Source: Sphingomonas kyeonggiensis
GTDB lineage: Bacteria > Pseudomonadota > Alphaproteobacteria > Sphingomonadales > Sphingomonadaceae
Assembly (NCBI RefSeq): GCF_030812785.1
Contig: NZ_JAUSTJ010000001.1
Coordinates: 372,001-436,000 of the forward strand
DNA: 64,000 nt
Direction: 5' to 3'
Shown here piece after piece: positions 1 through 7,583 of this stretch. Each line of letters starts with the position of its first letter. Within the stretch, counting starts at the first letter, position 1. The translations under genes and the position numbers were made by a program. Below the pieces are notes generated by a model. That model was not told the DNA's origin. It saw only the letters and a program-made list of their open reading frames with translations, and did not search any database.

Positions 1-143
1 TCATCGACTCGGCGGTCGACTGGGTCGACGAGACGCTGTCGATCGTCCGCGGCCAGAACGGCCCCGACGCCAACGCCGCCGCCCCGCCTTCCCCCTCCGC
101 TTCCGGCGGCGCGAGCACCAGCTGGCGCGACCTGGGGAGCTGA
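1..143 (+). CDS. 3' end of an unidentified protein (partial)
   Basis: An open frame enters from the left edge and stops with TGA three bases before the next start codon. The visible 46 residues contain a short ordered part (IDSAVDWVDETLSIVRG) followed by an Ala/Pro/Ser-rich low-complexity tail ending SWRDLGS. Too little is visible to assign a family. The tight spacing to the next gene suggests the two are co-transcribed. Confidence 0.55.
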   Translation, partial: IDSAVDWVDETLSIVRGQNGPDANAAAPPSPSASGGASTSWRDLGS

Positions 144-145
144 GC

Positions 146-1573
146 ATGACGGCCGCGGCGCTCGCCACCCCGCCGCCCCTGGTCCGCGGCGCGATCCGCG
201 ATTCGCTGACCGCGGCGCAAGGCTATGGCGATCTCGAGGAAGGCGACCGCCGCGACATCGCCAACGCGCTCGTCCGCATCGCCCATGCCGCCCAGCTGTT
301 CGAGGCCGAGGCCGCCCCGAAAAAGCCCGCGACCGCCGCCGGCATGGCTGCGGGCGACCATTATTCGGGCACCGCCGTCGCCGGGGTCGCGAGCACCACC
401 CATGCGGTGCTGCGGGCGATCAGCTTCCCGCGCTTCGTCGCCGAGCTGATCAACGGCATCTTCCGCGCGATCGTCGACACCAACCAGCAGCAGCTCCAGC
501 AATATGTCGAGCTGGTCCGCGGCGTGTCGCAGTCGCTCGACGGCTTCGCTTCGGCCGGCGGATCGAGCGACGACCCCGCCAAGCGCTGGCTGGCCGACCA
601 GTTCCCCCAGAGCTTCCGCATCGAAGAGCCCGAGGCCCCAGACCCACGCGACATCCCCGATCCCGAGGACACACCGGATCCGGTGCGGCTGATCCCGGTC
701 GGCGCCCCGCCGACGGTGGACGCAGTGCGCGCCGCGCTCAACCTCGAGCCCGATGCCGCGATCCCCGGCACCGACGCGCAGCAGCTGATCCCGTTCGTGC
801 GCAGCAGCCTGGCCCGCAACCGCCAGCAGATGCTTGCGACGATGGTGCAGATGGGCATGCAGCGCATCGTGATCGATTCGGGCCGCATCGCCGCCTCGAT
901 GCGCTTCCATATCGACGCGCAATCGGCCGCACGCGAGCAGGAGCATAGCGGCTTCGACACCCGCACCACGGTGGGCGCGAGCGCATCGGGCGGGTTCGGG
1001 TTCTGGAGCGCATCGGCCTCGGTCAACTCGACGATCGGCTATGTCCGCACCGATGACGTGACGACCAATGAGAGCACCAATGTCTCGGCCGATCTCGACA
1101 GCTCGGTCGAGCTGCACTTCCGCACCGACCAGGTGCCGCTCGACCGCATCGCCTCGCAGAACACCGTCGAGCGGCTGCGGCTCAACACGCTCAATCCCGA
1201 GCGCGAGGCGCAGATCGTCGCCGAGACCGACCGCGCCCGGATCACCGCCGCCGGCGCCGCCAATCCCCCCACCGCCGCCAGCAGCGGCGGCTCGGGCCTT
1301 GCGCCCTCCCAGACGGTGACCCCGCCTCCGCTGGCGGCAATCACCCCGCGCGGCACCACGCCCGGCAGCAGCGGCGGAGGGACGACTGCGCCCCCGCCGG
1401 CCGGCGGGGGTACCACCGCTCCCCCGCCGACGGGAGGAGGAGCGACCACGGCGCCTCCGACCGGCGGCGGCGCGACGACCGCGCCACCCACTGGCGGCGG
1501 CGCGACGTCGGCACCGCCCACGGGCGGCAGCACGACCGCGGCCCCGCCCGTCGCCGTGGCGCCCGCGCGCTGA
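146..1573 (+). CDS. Hypothetical protein with Pro/Gly/Thr-rich C-terminal repeat tail
   Basis: A 475-aa protein I do not recognise. The N-terminal two thirds look folded. A region around residues 250-340 (SGFDTRTTVGASASGGFG, then a Ser/Ala/Gly-rich stretch and SVELHFRTDQVPLDRI) has the alternating pattern of beta strands. From about residue 385 the chain becomes low-complexity, with several copies of a TAPPTGGGA-like unit, probably a linker or surface-exposed tail. No signal peptide or clear membrane segment is visible at the N-terminus. It starts two bases after the preceding stop codon, so the two are probably an operon. There is no sign that it belongs to the peptide cluster downstream. 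Confidence 0.7.
   Translation: MTAAALATPPPLVRGAIRDSLTAAQGYGDLEEGDRRDIANALVRIAHAAQLFEAEAAPKKPATAAGMAAGDHYSGTAVAGVASTTHAVLRAISFPRFVAELINGIFRAIVDTNQQQLQQYVELVRGVSQSLDGFASAGGSSDDPAKRWLADQFPQSFRIEEPEAPDPRDIPDPEDTPDPVRLIPVGAPPTVDAVRAALNLEPDAAIPGTDAQQLIPFVRSSLARNRQQMLATMVQMGMQRIVIDSGRIAASMRFHIDAQSAAREQEHSGFDTRTTVGASASGGFGFWSASASVNSTIGYVRTDDVTTNESTNVSADLDSSVELHFRTDQVPLDRIASQNTVERLRLNTLNPEREAQIVAETDRARITAAGAANPPTAASSGGSGLAPSQTVTPPPLAAITPRGTTPGSSGGGTTAPPPAGGGTTAPPPTGGGATTAPPTGGGATTAPPTGGGATSAPPTGGSTTAAPPVAVAPAR
1385..1545 (+). repeat. Coding tandem repeats (APPTGGGA-type units)
   Basis: About five imperfect repeats of a roughly 30-base GC-rich unit encode Ala-Pro-Pro-Thr-Gly-Gly-Gly-Ala-Thr-Thr. They form the C-terminal tail of the preceding hypothetical protein and could vary in copy number by slippage. 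Confidence 0.6.
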
Positions 1574-1795
1574 GCCGAAGGATTCTGTTGTAACCGGGCA
1601 AGGCCGTTGCAGGAGAATGACGGAGAACCACGAGAAGCAGTTTCCGGGAAGGCTGCCGCGCCCGCTTGGCGCGCCGCAAATCGAACTTCCGAGGACAACG
1701 GCGCCTCAGCGCAGGGTCTATAGAAACCTGTTGCGATTCAGCCGGGTAGGTGCCGGAGCGGCAGGGACCTCTTCACCTTCGCCTATCATCCGGCG

Positions 1796-2578
1796 TCAGG
1801 CGGCGTTTTCGCCGATATTCTTTCCTCTCTGACCGCTTAGCCAGGGCCGCAGGATCAGACCGTTCAAATTAATCACAATGTGAAACAGGACCACCGCCCA
1901 GAGCAGGCCAGTGCGCAAGTAGAGAAACGACAGGAAAGCAGCCAATAGCGTCGTGGCCAGCACGCCCGCCAGGCCCTGATAGCTGTGCACGGCGCCGAAC
2001 GCGAGCGCTGCAATCGCGAAGGAAATCACGAGCGGAATCCCGCCAAGCATCAATAGCAGCGGGAGCAGGAGCCGAAAGAAGAGCTCCTCGCCGACTCCTG
2101 CGTTCAGCGACAGCGCCACCAACCAACGGCGCTCCTCGTTATTGCGCGGCAGCATGGGCTCGACATCGCCGATGGCTTTCGGCTTGCCTCCACCGAACAG
2201 CCTCGCCGCCGCGACTGCGATCACGGCCCCGAGCACCACGGCTATGAGCATCCCGGCCACCAGCGCGGGCGGGAACCCCTGGTCCCGCGCGGTGCGCGCA
2301 CTTGGCTCCACTACGCTGCGAAACGCGGCGAACTCATCCGGCGCGCCGATCAACGCTTCGAGCCTCCCCAGACAGGCGAGCACGGCGAGAGGCGTCAACG
2401 TGTAAAGGGCTATGCCCTTCATGAGCCAGCGGCGGAAATAAGCTTGCCGCTCACGCGTGCCGGCAGCGACCTTGAAGCTCCGATATTCGGGGCCATCATT
2501 CCGGATCGACCAGATCAGTATCGCGATCAGCACCAGCGCCGCGGCTAACGGCTGGGGGGAGAAGCCGAACCACATCAT
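1796..2578 (-). CDS. CPBP-family intramembrane metalloprotease, candidate peptide immunity protein
   Basis: A 260-aa multi-pass membrane protein with the CPBP/Abi signature: EELFFR at residues 164-169, FGAVH at 194-198, and a final H233...N237 in LFHIVINLN. These residues form the metal site in Rce1-type proteases. It is the last gene on the minus strand, 127 bases downstream of the four precursor peptide genes and in the same direction. CPBP proteins are often immunity or maturation factors in bacteriocin loci, so a role in self-protection or leader trimming is likely but inferred. A TTG 15 bases upstream (2593) is in frame. I prefer the ATG at 2578 because a GGGA lies just before it. Confidence 0.85.
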   Translation of the reverse strand: MMWFGFSPQPLAAALVLIAILIWSIRNDGPEYRSFKVAAGTRERQAYFRRWLMKGIALYTLTPLAVLACLGRLEALIGAPDEFAAFRSVVEPSARTARDQGFPPALVAGMLIAVVLGAVIAVAAARLFGGGKPKAIGDVEPMLPRNNEERRWLVALSLNAGVGEELFFRLLLPLLLMLGGIPLVISFAIAALAFGAVHSYQGLAGVLATTLLAAFLSFLYLRTGLLWAVVLFHIVINLNGLILRPWLSGQRGKNIGENAA

Positions 2579-2705
2579 GTCAGATCCCGGCAACCGTTAT
2601 GGGTGAATATGTCCCGCCGGAGTGAATCATGCCATTCCTCGAGATCGCTCAAATGCAGCTGAGGCGAACGCGGCCCATGACAGATGCCACGAGCCGCGCC
2701 CCGTA

Positions 2706-2834
2706 CTAGGTCGCGACCGCTACGGCAATGGCGACGCCGGCACCGACGATGCCGAGGCCGATGACAACACCCTCCCAGAACTCCGTCGAGGGAGCTTCCT
2801 GGGGCTCAAGCTCTTCCATGTTCAGTTCGATCAT
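2706..2834 (-). CDS. RiPP precursor peptide 1 (daptide-like, 42 aa, C-terminal Thr)
   Basis: A 42-codon ORF with AAGGA about 8 bases before the ATG. The acidic leader reads IELNMEELEPQEAP, and the core is a hydrophobic helix-forming segment (GVVIGLGIVGAGVAIAV...) that ends in Ala-Thr. The leader aligns with the three neighbouring peptides over the (D/E)-L-x-(L/M)-E-E-L-(E/D)-x-x-E-A-P motif. The terminal Thr is the residue converted in daptides. It is last of the four precursors in transcription order. Its leader is the shortest, and it is the only core containing Trp (TEFWEG). It has no Cys or double-glycine leader site. Confidence 0.85.
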   Translation of the reverse strand: MIELNMEELEPQEAPSTEFWEGVVIGLGIVGAGVAIAVAVAT

Positions 2835-2863
2835 ATCGATTTTCCTTGTCCAATATTTTCGAA

Positions 2864-2895
2864 GGACGGCGGCCCGCTAACGGCAGGATCCGTCC
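2864..2895 (-). other. Possible hairpin between precursor genes 1 and 2
   Basis: GGACGG and CCGTCC arms (6 bp) flank a GC-rich interior in the 78-base gap between two precursor genes. It could be a weak attenuator or processing stem that adjusts the ratio of the peptides. There is no T-tract, so it is not a clear terminator. Confidence 0.3.
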
Positions 2896-2912
2896 AAATC
2901 GCGCTCGAAAGA

Positions 2913-3065
2913 CTAGGTTGCCAGCAGGGCGCCGGCAACGATGCCGAGACCCAGGGCAATGCCGACGAGAATTCCGGCTTCCTTGTCGTCCATCGGAGCT
3001 TCGAGGACGTCCAGTTCCTCAAGGGTGAGGTCAATCGATTTCTGGTCAAAAAGAATAGCTGACAT
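2913..3065 (-). CDS. RiPP precursor peptide 2 (daptide-like, 50 aa, C-terminal Thr)
   Basis: A 50-codon ORF preceded by AGGGA 7 bases before the ATG. The leader contains IDLTLEELDVLEAP, the clearest form of the shared motif. The core after a short charged linker (MDDKEA) is GILVGIALGLGIVAGALLAT, rich in Gly and branched aliphatic residues with GxxxG-like spacing, and it ends Leu-Ala-Thr. There are no Cys or aromatic residues in the core, so lanthionine, sactionine or azole chemistry is unlikely. A Thr-directed C-terminal modification fits. Confidence 0.87.
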   Translation of the reverse strand: MSAILFDQKSIDLTLEELDVLEAPMDDKEAGILVGIALGLGIVAGALLAT

Positions 3066-3121
3066 ATTTCAATCCCTTAATGAAATAGGATCAATATTAC
3101 TCTTTTCAGTCAACGTATCTA

Positions 3122-3268
3122 CTAGGTAGCGATCGCCGCACCGAGGATTACACCGCCCGCAAATGCAAGCAGGCTGTAGAGAAGTACTTCTTCACCGGAC
3201 ATTTCCGGGGTTTCGATCGGATCCAGCTCTTCCAGGCTAATATCCATAGCAGAAGCGAACGCACTCAT
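3122..3268 (-). CDS. RiPP precursor peptide 3 (daptide-like, 48 aa, C-terminal Thr)
   Basis: A 48-codon ORF with a strong AGGAG site 7 bases before the ATG. I checked the translation codon by codon. The leader has MDISLEELDPIETPE, and the core (VLLYSLLAFAGGVILGAAIAT) is a hydrophobic segment ending Ile-Ala-Thr. It keeps the same leader/core boundary region (E-T/A/S-P) as its three paralogues. Sequence divergence among cores with a constant leader motif is typical of RiPP precursor families. Confidence 0.87.
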   Translation of the reverse strand: MSAFASAMDISLEELDPIETPEMSGEEVLLYSLLAFAGGVILGAAIAT

Positions 3269-3299
3269 TGCTTTCTCCTTAGTGGAATATGATAAACTT

Positions 3300-3323
3300 G
3301 AAATGTATATCTAAATACATTTC
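3300..3323. other. Perfect AT-rich inverted repeat between precursor genes 3 and 4
   Basis: GAAATGTAT and ATACATTTC form a perfect 9-bp stem with a 6-base loop in the 63-base gap downstream of precursor 4. It could be an RNA processing or stabilising hairpin that sets relative precursor amounts, or a protein-binding dyad. It lacks the GC-rich stem and T-run of a Rho-independent terminator. Confidence 0.5.
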
Positions 3324-3331
3324 AGGTCATC

Positions 3332-3478
3332 TCAGGTCACTACCAGTACAACACCGAGAGCGGCGGCAGCGCCCAAAATGCCACCCATGATAAGAGCTGC
3401 AGCAGTCGAATCTTGTGGGGATTCGATCTGATCCAGATACTCGATGCTTAGGTCGATGTCAGAAGAAAACTGATTCAT
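3332..3478 (-). CDS. RiPP precursor peptide 4 (daptide-like, 48 aa, C-terminal Thr)
   Basis: A 48-codon ORF with AGGGG 7 bases before the ATG; it is the first gene of the minus-strand precursor group. The leader contains DIDLSIEYLDQIESP, matching the paralogues (Tyr replaces one Glu). The core runs from an Asp/Ser/Thr linker into ALIMGGILGAAAALGVVLV and ends Val-Val-Thr. It stops with TGA, the other three with TAG. As the promoter-proximal member it may be the most highly expressed. Confidence 0.87.
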   Translation of the reverse strand: MNQFSSDIDLSIEYLDQIESPQDSTAAALIMGGILGAAAALGVVLVVT

Positions 3479-3671
3479 TGAATTCCCCTTTTTAAAGGAA
3501 ATCATATCAGTGTTACGCGTAGATAGACTTACACAGATATCCCGAAATCAAATATTTATTCCGGGATTCTGAGGGGTACATGCGGAGACCTGCAAGTCAA
3601 CGTCGAATACTCCCAAAATGGCGCATAAACCTGCTTGACGGCATAAATAGCGAAAGTGATCCTACCGGAAT
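3479..3671. promoter_or_regulatory. Divergent regulatory region of the peptide cluster
   Basis: This 193-base AT-rich gap separates the precursor group from the biosynthesis/export operon. A near-perfect dyad occupies 3541-3565: CCCGAAAT, then AAATATTT at the centre, then ATTCCGGG, with one mismatch per arm. It is a good operator candidate. On the minus strand TATGAT (3506-3501) could be a -10 element for the precursors. On the plus strand TTGACG (3635-3640) resembles a -35, and GGC..ATAAA is repeated at about 3620 and 3640. No regulator gene is seen in the cluster. Confidence 0.45.
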
Positions 3672-4397
3672 ATGGAGAGATTCACATCGTTGCGGGGGCA
3701 TTCTTTGCGGAATTTTTTCTATCGCAGCAAAGATCTATTGATAGATCCACAGAAAACCTTCACGGATATAGAAAAATCCAATCTCAACGAAAGCTTTATT
3801 CCCGTAATATTGCAGATAATTTGCCCAATTATTCTTTTTTATTCCTACTATCATTTGGTGAATTTTCCGTGGTTGCTTTCAAGCATGACGGATGGCCTCC
3901 CTGTTGATCAAAAATCATCGATCATGAAGGTGATGACCCCGACAATCATGAGCGCGTCTAGCGCGATCGTAATCTTTATATCGGTGCCTATAGTTTTAGC
4001 TATTACTGCTCTTTACTTCTTTCTTGTCGGAAAGATCGCAAATATTCCGCACAGCTATTCACGCTGGTTTGTATTCGTGAGCTGGGCGTCGATGCCGGTT
4101 GTCCTCGTGCTACCGATCGGACTTCTCGCCATATTGGGCTCCGATGGTCGCCTGCTACCGGCTGCACTCAACCCGCTTTCACTTGGAAATATACTGGGAT
4201 TGGAGGCGGATAGTCCGTGGGCGAGCCTGGCCAACGCGGTCAGCCTGATGCTGCTCTGGACACTGTTCCTCACCGCGGTTGGACTTCATGTCTGGACCAG
4301 GATGACGGTTGCAAAGAGCAGCTTCATCGCCGCGCTGCCCTATCTCCTTATCTTCGGCACCTGGGCCGCCATCGTCCTGCTGGCGACCGCGGTATGA
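3672..4397 (+). CDS. Yip1-like multi-pass membrane protein
   Basis: A 241-aa protein with about five hydrophobic segments after a short basic N-terminus (RNFFYRSKDLLIDPQKTF), the layout of bacterial YIP1-domain proteins. It is the first gene of the biosynthesis/export operon, and its stop overlaps the next start (ATGA). The first half is conspicuously AT-rich compared with the rest of the operon, which points to a foreign origin. YIP1 proteins commonly sit beside HlyD/MacB transporters, but their biochemical role is unknown; here it may help peptide insertion, export or immunity. The ribosome site before this ATG is weak. Confidence 0.75.
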   Translation: MERFTSLRGHSLRNFFYRSKDLLIDPQKTFTDIEKSNLNESFIPVILQIICPIILFYSYYHLVNFPWLLSSMTDGLPVDQKSSIMKVMTPTIMSASSAIVIFISVPIVLAITALYFFLVGKIANIPHSYSRWFVFVSWASMPVVLVLPIGLLAILGSDGRLLPAALNPLSLGNILGLEADSPWASLANAVSLMLLWTLFLTAVGLHVWTRMTVAKSSFIAALPYLLIFGTWAAIVLLATAV

Positions 4398-5635
4398 ACA
4401 GGCGCATTATCGGCCCCGCCGTGCTTGGGTTGGTCATCCTGCTTGCGGCGCTGGTCCCGCGCCTCACACGCGGGGAAGAGCGCACCGTCGATCTCGAAAC
4501 GGCCGCCGTCCGCCAAGTCAGCACATCGATCATCTCGTCGGGCGTGCTCAACTTCGAGAACCGGGTGCAACTCTCGCCGGAAGTTATCGGCGCGGTGCTC
4601 AAGATCTATGTCAAGGAAGGCGATACGGTGCGCAAGGGCGACCTGCTGCTACGCATCGACGATCGCACGTTGCGCACCGCGGTGGCGGAGCAGATGGCAG
4701 TGGTTCGCAGTCAGCGGCTCAGCGTGCAGCAGAGCCAGGTCAGCGCCAACCTGCGCCGTCAGGAATTCGGTCGTGTACAACGGCTCTCCTCCAACGGCTT
4801 CGCCACCGTCTCGCTGCTCGACCAGTCACAGAGCGCGCTGCGGACCGCGCAGCTCGACATCGCGTCGAGCAGCGAGCGGCTGCGCCAGGCTGAAGCGGCG
4901 CTGCAGCGCACCCAGCGCGAGCTTGCCAAGACGCTGGTGCGCGCGCCGAGCGACGGCACGGTGGTCGCCGTCAACATCAAGGAAGGCGAGACCGCAGTGC
5001 CGAGTTCAATCGGCATTGCGGGGTCCAGCCTGATGACCATCGCCAACCTGGATTCGCTTATCGCCGAGATCGACGTGGGCGAAGCGGATATCGCCGCCGT
5101 CCGCCCGGGCCAGAAGGTTGCGATCACCGCCGCCGGCATGTCCGACCGGCAGATCGAGGGGCTGATCACGTCGCTCGCCATTTCGCCGCGGCAGGACGAA
5201 CGCGCGATGGCAGTATCTGGTGGCAGCAACCAGGCGCGGACCTACACCGTCAAGGCCATGCTGCCGGCGAGCGCCCGTCTTGCGTTCCGGCCAGGCATGA
5301 CCTGCCGCGCGGAGATATACACGCGCACCGGTGGCCGAACCGTCGCCTTGCCGGTGCAGGCCGTGTTGTCGGAGAGCGACGCCGAGACCGGTCAGCCAAG
5401 GCGTGGCGCGGAGGATAGCGCGCCACGAGCCGCCAAGGGCGACCAGCGCTACATCTTCGTCAACGATGGCGGTGTCGCCCGCCGCCGGACCGTGACGATA
5501 GGGCTCTCGGACGACAGCTTTCAGCAAGTGATTTCGGGACTCAAGCCTGGCGAGCGGGTGGTGGTGGGCCCCTATCGCGAGCTCAAGTTCCTCAAGGACG
5601 GCGACCGCATCCGCACCAAGCCACAGGCCCGTTGA
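4394..5635 (+). CDS. HlyD/MacA-type periplasmic adaptor of the peptide exporter
   Basis: A 413-aa membrane-fusion protein. An N-terminal membrane anchor (residues about 5-20) is followed by a lipoyl-like half motif (VLKIYVKEGDTVRKGDLLLRIDD). Next come a coiled-coil hairpin (about 95-170, with SQRLSVQQSQ and LRQAEAALQRTQREL), the second lipoyl half (VRAPSDGTVVAVNIKEGE), a beta-barrel domain and a membrane-proximal domain. It starts at the ATG overlapping the Yip1 stop; longer upstream frames are excluded by that overlap. It should link the MacB-type permease to an outer-membrane duct, which is not encoded nearby. Confidence 0.88.
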   Translation: MNRRIIGPAVLGLVILLAALVPRLTRGEERTVDLETAAVRQVSTSIISSGVLNFENRVQLSPEVIGAVLKIYVKEGDTVRKGDLLLRIDDRTLRTAVAEQMAVVRSQRLSVQQSQVSANLRRQEFGRVQRLSSNGFATVSLLDQSQSALRTAQLDIASSSERLRQAEAALQRTQRELAKTLVRAPSDGTVVAVNIKEGETAVPSSIGIAGSSLMTIANLDSLIAEIDVGEADIAAVRPGQKVAITAAGMSDRQIEGLITSLAISPRQDERAMAVSGGSNQARTYTVKAMLPASARLAFRPGMTCRAEIYTRTGGRTVALPVQAVLSESDAETGQPRRGAEDSAPRAAKGDQRYIFVNDGGVARRRTVTIGLSDDSFQQVISGLKPGERVVVGPYRELKFLKDGDRIRTKPQAR

Positions 5636-6336
5636 TGACCCCGCTGATACAGTGTTCGGCCCTTACCAAGGTCTATCGGATGGGGGATGCCGATGTGTTC
5701 GCGCTGGATGGCATCGACCTGACGATCGAGCACAACGACTATGTCGCAATCATCGGTCCATCGGGCTCGGGCAAATCGACGATGATGAATATCCTCGGCT
5801 GTCTCGACACGCCGAGCAGCGGCCAGTTCCTGCTGAACGGACGCGACGTCGCGAAGATGAACGACCGCGAGCTTGCCGCGACGCGCAATCGTGAAATCGG
5901 CTTCATCTTCCAGAGCTTCAACCTGCTGCCGCGCGCGACCGCCCTGGAGAATGTCATGCGCCCGCTGGTCTATCGCGGCATATCCCGGCAGGAACGCCGG
6001 GAGCGCGCGCGCGAGGCGCTGGCCCTGGTCGGGCTGGAGGCGCGGGTCAGCCATCTGCCCAACGAGCTGTCCGGTGGCCAGCGCCAGCGGGTGGCAATCG
6101 CGCGCGCGCTATGTGGTGAACCTTCGCTGCTGCTGGCGGACGAACCTACCGGCAATCTCGACACCGCTACGGCCGACGAGATCATCGGCCTGTTCGACCG
6201 GCTGCACCGCGCCGGCAACACCATCCTGCTCATCACCCACGAGCCGACGATCGCGGCGCGCTGCAAGCGCGCGATCACGCTGGCGGACGGGCGCATCGTC
6301 GACGACCGGCGGCGGGAGCAGGTGCTTGCTGCTTAG
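5635..6336 (+). CDS. MacB-type ABC transporter ATPase
   Basis: A 233-aa nucleotide-binding subunit with Walker A GPSGSGKST (near residue 43), Q-loop IFQSFNLL, signature LSGGQRQRVAIARAL, Walker B LLLADEP and the H-loop ITHEP. It belongs to the LolD/MacB/FtsE group. The start ATG shares one base with the adaptor stop (TGATG). With the separate permease that follows, it forms a two-gene MacB-like exporter. There is no C39 peptidase domain, so leader removal must come from another protein, plausibly the M50 protease in this operon. Confidence 0.92.
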   Translation: MTPLIQCSALTKVYRMGDADVFALDGIDLTIEHNDYVAIIGPSGSGKSTMMNILGCLDTPSSGQFLLNGRDVAKMNDRELAATRNREIGFIFQSFNLLPRATALENVMRPLVYRGISRQERRERAREALALVGLEARVSHLPNELSGGQRQRVAIARALCGEPSLLLADEPTGNLDTATADEIIGLFDRLHRAGNTILLITHEPTIAARCKRAITLADGRIVDDRRREQVLAA

Positions 6337-7558
6337 GCTGAGAGAAGGGGCGCGGGCCGCATGGGACGGCGTGATCGCCAACCGTTCGCGCAGTGGGCTG
6401 ACCATTGCCGGCATGGTGGTCGGCGTCGCCGCGATCATCGTCGTCGTCTCGATCGTGCAGAGCCTGTCCCAGTCGATCACCAGCAGCTTCGATTCGCTGG
6501 GCACCAACACGTTGAGCGTGCGTGCCTATACGAGCTTCGACGAGCAGCTGCGCGGCATCACACGCCGGCTGACGCTTTCCGATCATCGCGCCATCCTCGG
6601 CCGGGTCGATGGCGTGGAGCAGGTCACGCCGGTGCTGCTGCCGTTCGGCGCCTATGGCACGCGGGTCGCGGCCGGCGGGAAGACGGGCTTCACGCGCGTC
6701 TATGGCGTCACGCCCAATTATCAGGACACGTTCAAGGTATACACCGCGCAAGGCCGTTTCGTGAACGCTGCGGATGAGCAGGCCGCACGCAAGATTTGCG
6801 TGATCGGCACCAAGGTCCGCGAGAATCTCGATCTGCCGGGCTCGCCCATCGGGCAGTTTCTGCGCATCGGCGGCGACTGGTACAAGATCGTCGGCGTCAT
6901 GGAGGAGAAAGGCGATGTCTTTGGAATCAGCCAGGACGACTATGTCGCGATCCCCTTCTCGGCCGGAGAAATTGCCGTTGCGGATCCCGGCAAGCTAGAC
7001 CTTTCCATTACCCTCAGCGTCGCCGATCCGGATGCGATCGAGGATGTGCAGCACCGGATCGTGCAGGTCCTGCGCGAGAACCGCAAGTTGCGCCCTGGCG
7101 ACGAGGATGACTTCAAGGTCGATACCGCCAAGCAGCTGACCCAGTCCTTCGACCGGATCACCGGCGCGATCGCCGGGGTCGCCGTGGGGCTGGTCGGCAT
7201 CTCGCTGCTGGTCGCCGGGATCGGCATCATGAACATGATGCTGACCAGCGTGACCGAGCGGACGCGCGAAATCGGCATCTGCAAGGCACTTGGCGCCCAG
7301 CGCGGCGACATCCTGCTCCAGTTCTTGCTGGAAGCAGTCCTGCTGTCCCTGTTCGGCGGACTGCTCGGCGTACTCGTCGGCTGCGGCATCGATCTGATCA
7401 TACCGATCCTAGTGCCGCAACTGCCCGCAATCCCGATACCGGTCTCGGCAGCAGTCGGCTCCGTGGTCTTTGTCACCGCGATCGGCGTGCTGTTCGGCGT
7501 CATCCCGGCCGCCCAGGCTGCCAATCTCGATCCGATCGAAGCGCTGAGGCACGAATGA
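6326..7558 (+). CDS. MacB-type ABC transporter permease
   Basis: A 410-aa permease with the FtsX/MacB plan: one N-terminal transmembrane segment (LTIAGMVVGVAAIIVVVSIV), a large periplasmic MacB core domain, then three C-terminal transmembrane segments. The hallmark GIGIMNMMLTSVTERTREIG opens the C-terminal membrane region. It probably starts at TTG 6326, inside the ATPase gene, with GGGAG 7 bases upstream and no in-frame ATG in a suitable place. Together with the two preceding genes it makes a MacAB-like exporter for the peptide products. Confidence 0.88.
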   Translation: MLLRLREGARAAWDGVIANRSRSGLTIAGMVVGVAAIIVVVSIVQSLSQSITSSFDSLGTNTLSVRAYTSFDEQLRGITRRLTLSDHRAILGRVDGVEQVTPVLLPFGAYGTRVAAGGKTGFTRVYGVTPNYQDTFKVYTAQGRFVNAADEQAARKICVIGTKVRENLDLPGSPIGQFLRIGGDWYKIVGVMEEKGDVFGISQDDYVAIPFSAGEIAVADPGKLDLSITLSVADPDAIEDVQHRIVQVLRENRKLRPGDEDDFKVDTAKQLTQSFDRITGAIAGVAVGLVGISLLVAGIGIMNMMLTSVTERTREIGICKALGAQRGDILLQFLLEAVLLSLFGGLLGVLVGCGIDLIIPILVPQLPAIPIPVSAAVGSVVFVTAIGVLFGVIPAAQAANLDPIEALRHE

Positions 7559-7583
7559 TCGCGCAACTTCAAAAGGGGGGAAG

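Noticed and set aside
1574..1795. Additional precursor peptide or gene in the 222-base gap before the CPBP gene
   Set aside because: No frame on either strand shows the leader motif or a ribosome site; the longest frame (1617-1832) has no coding character.
2622..3062. A 146-codon open frame on the plus strand across the precursor region
   Set aside because: It lies opposite two precursor genes that have ribosome sites and paralogous sequences; its translation has no recognisable features.
2706..3478. Class II (double-glycine leader) bacteriocins
   Set aside because: No double-Gly site separates leader from core, and the exporter ATPase has no C39 peptidase domain.
2706..3478. Circular bacteriocins or lanthipeptides
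   Set aside because: The cores are hydrophobic but lack Cys and the usual Ser/Thr richness, and there is no lanthionine synthetase or DUF95-type circularisation gene; the conserved C-terminal Thr with the three tailoring enzymes fits better.
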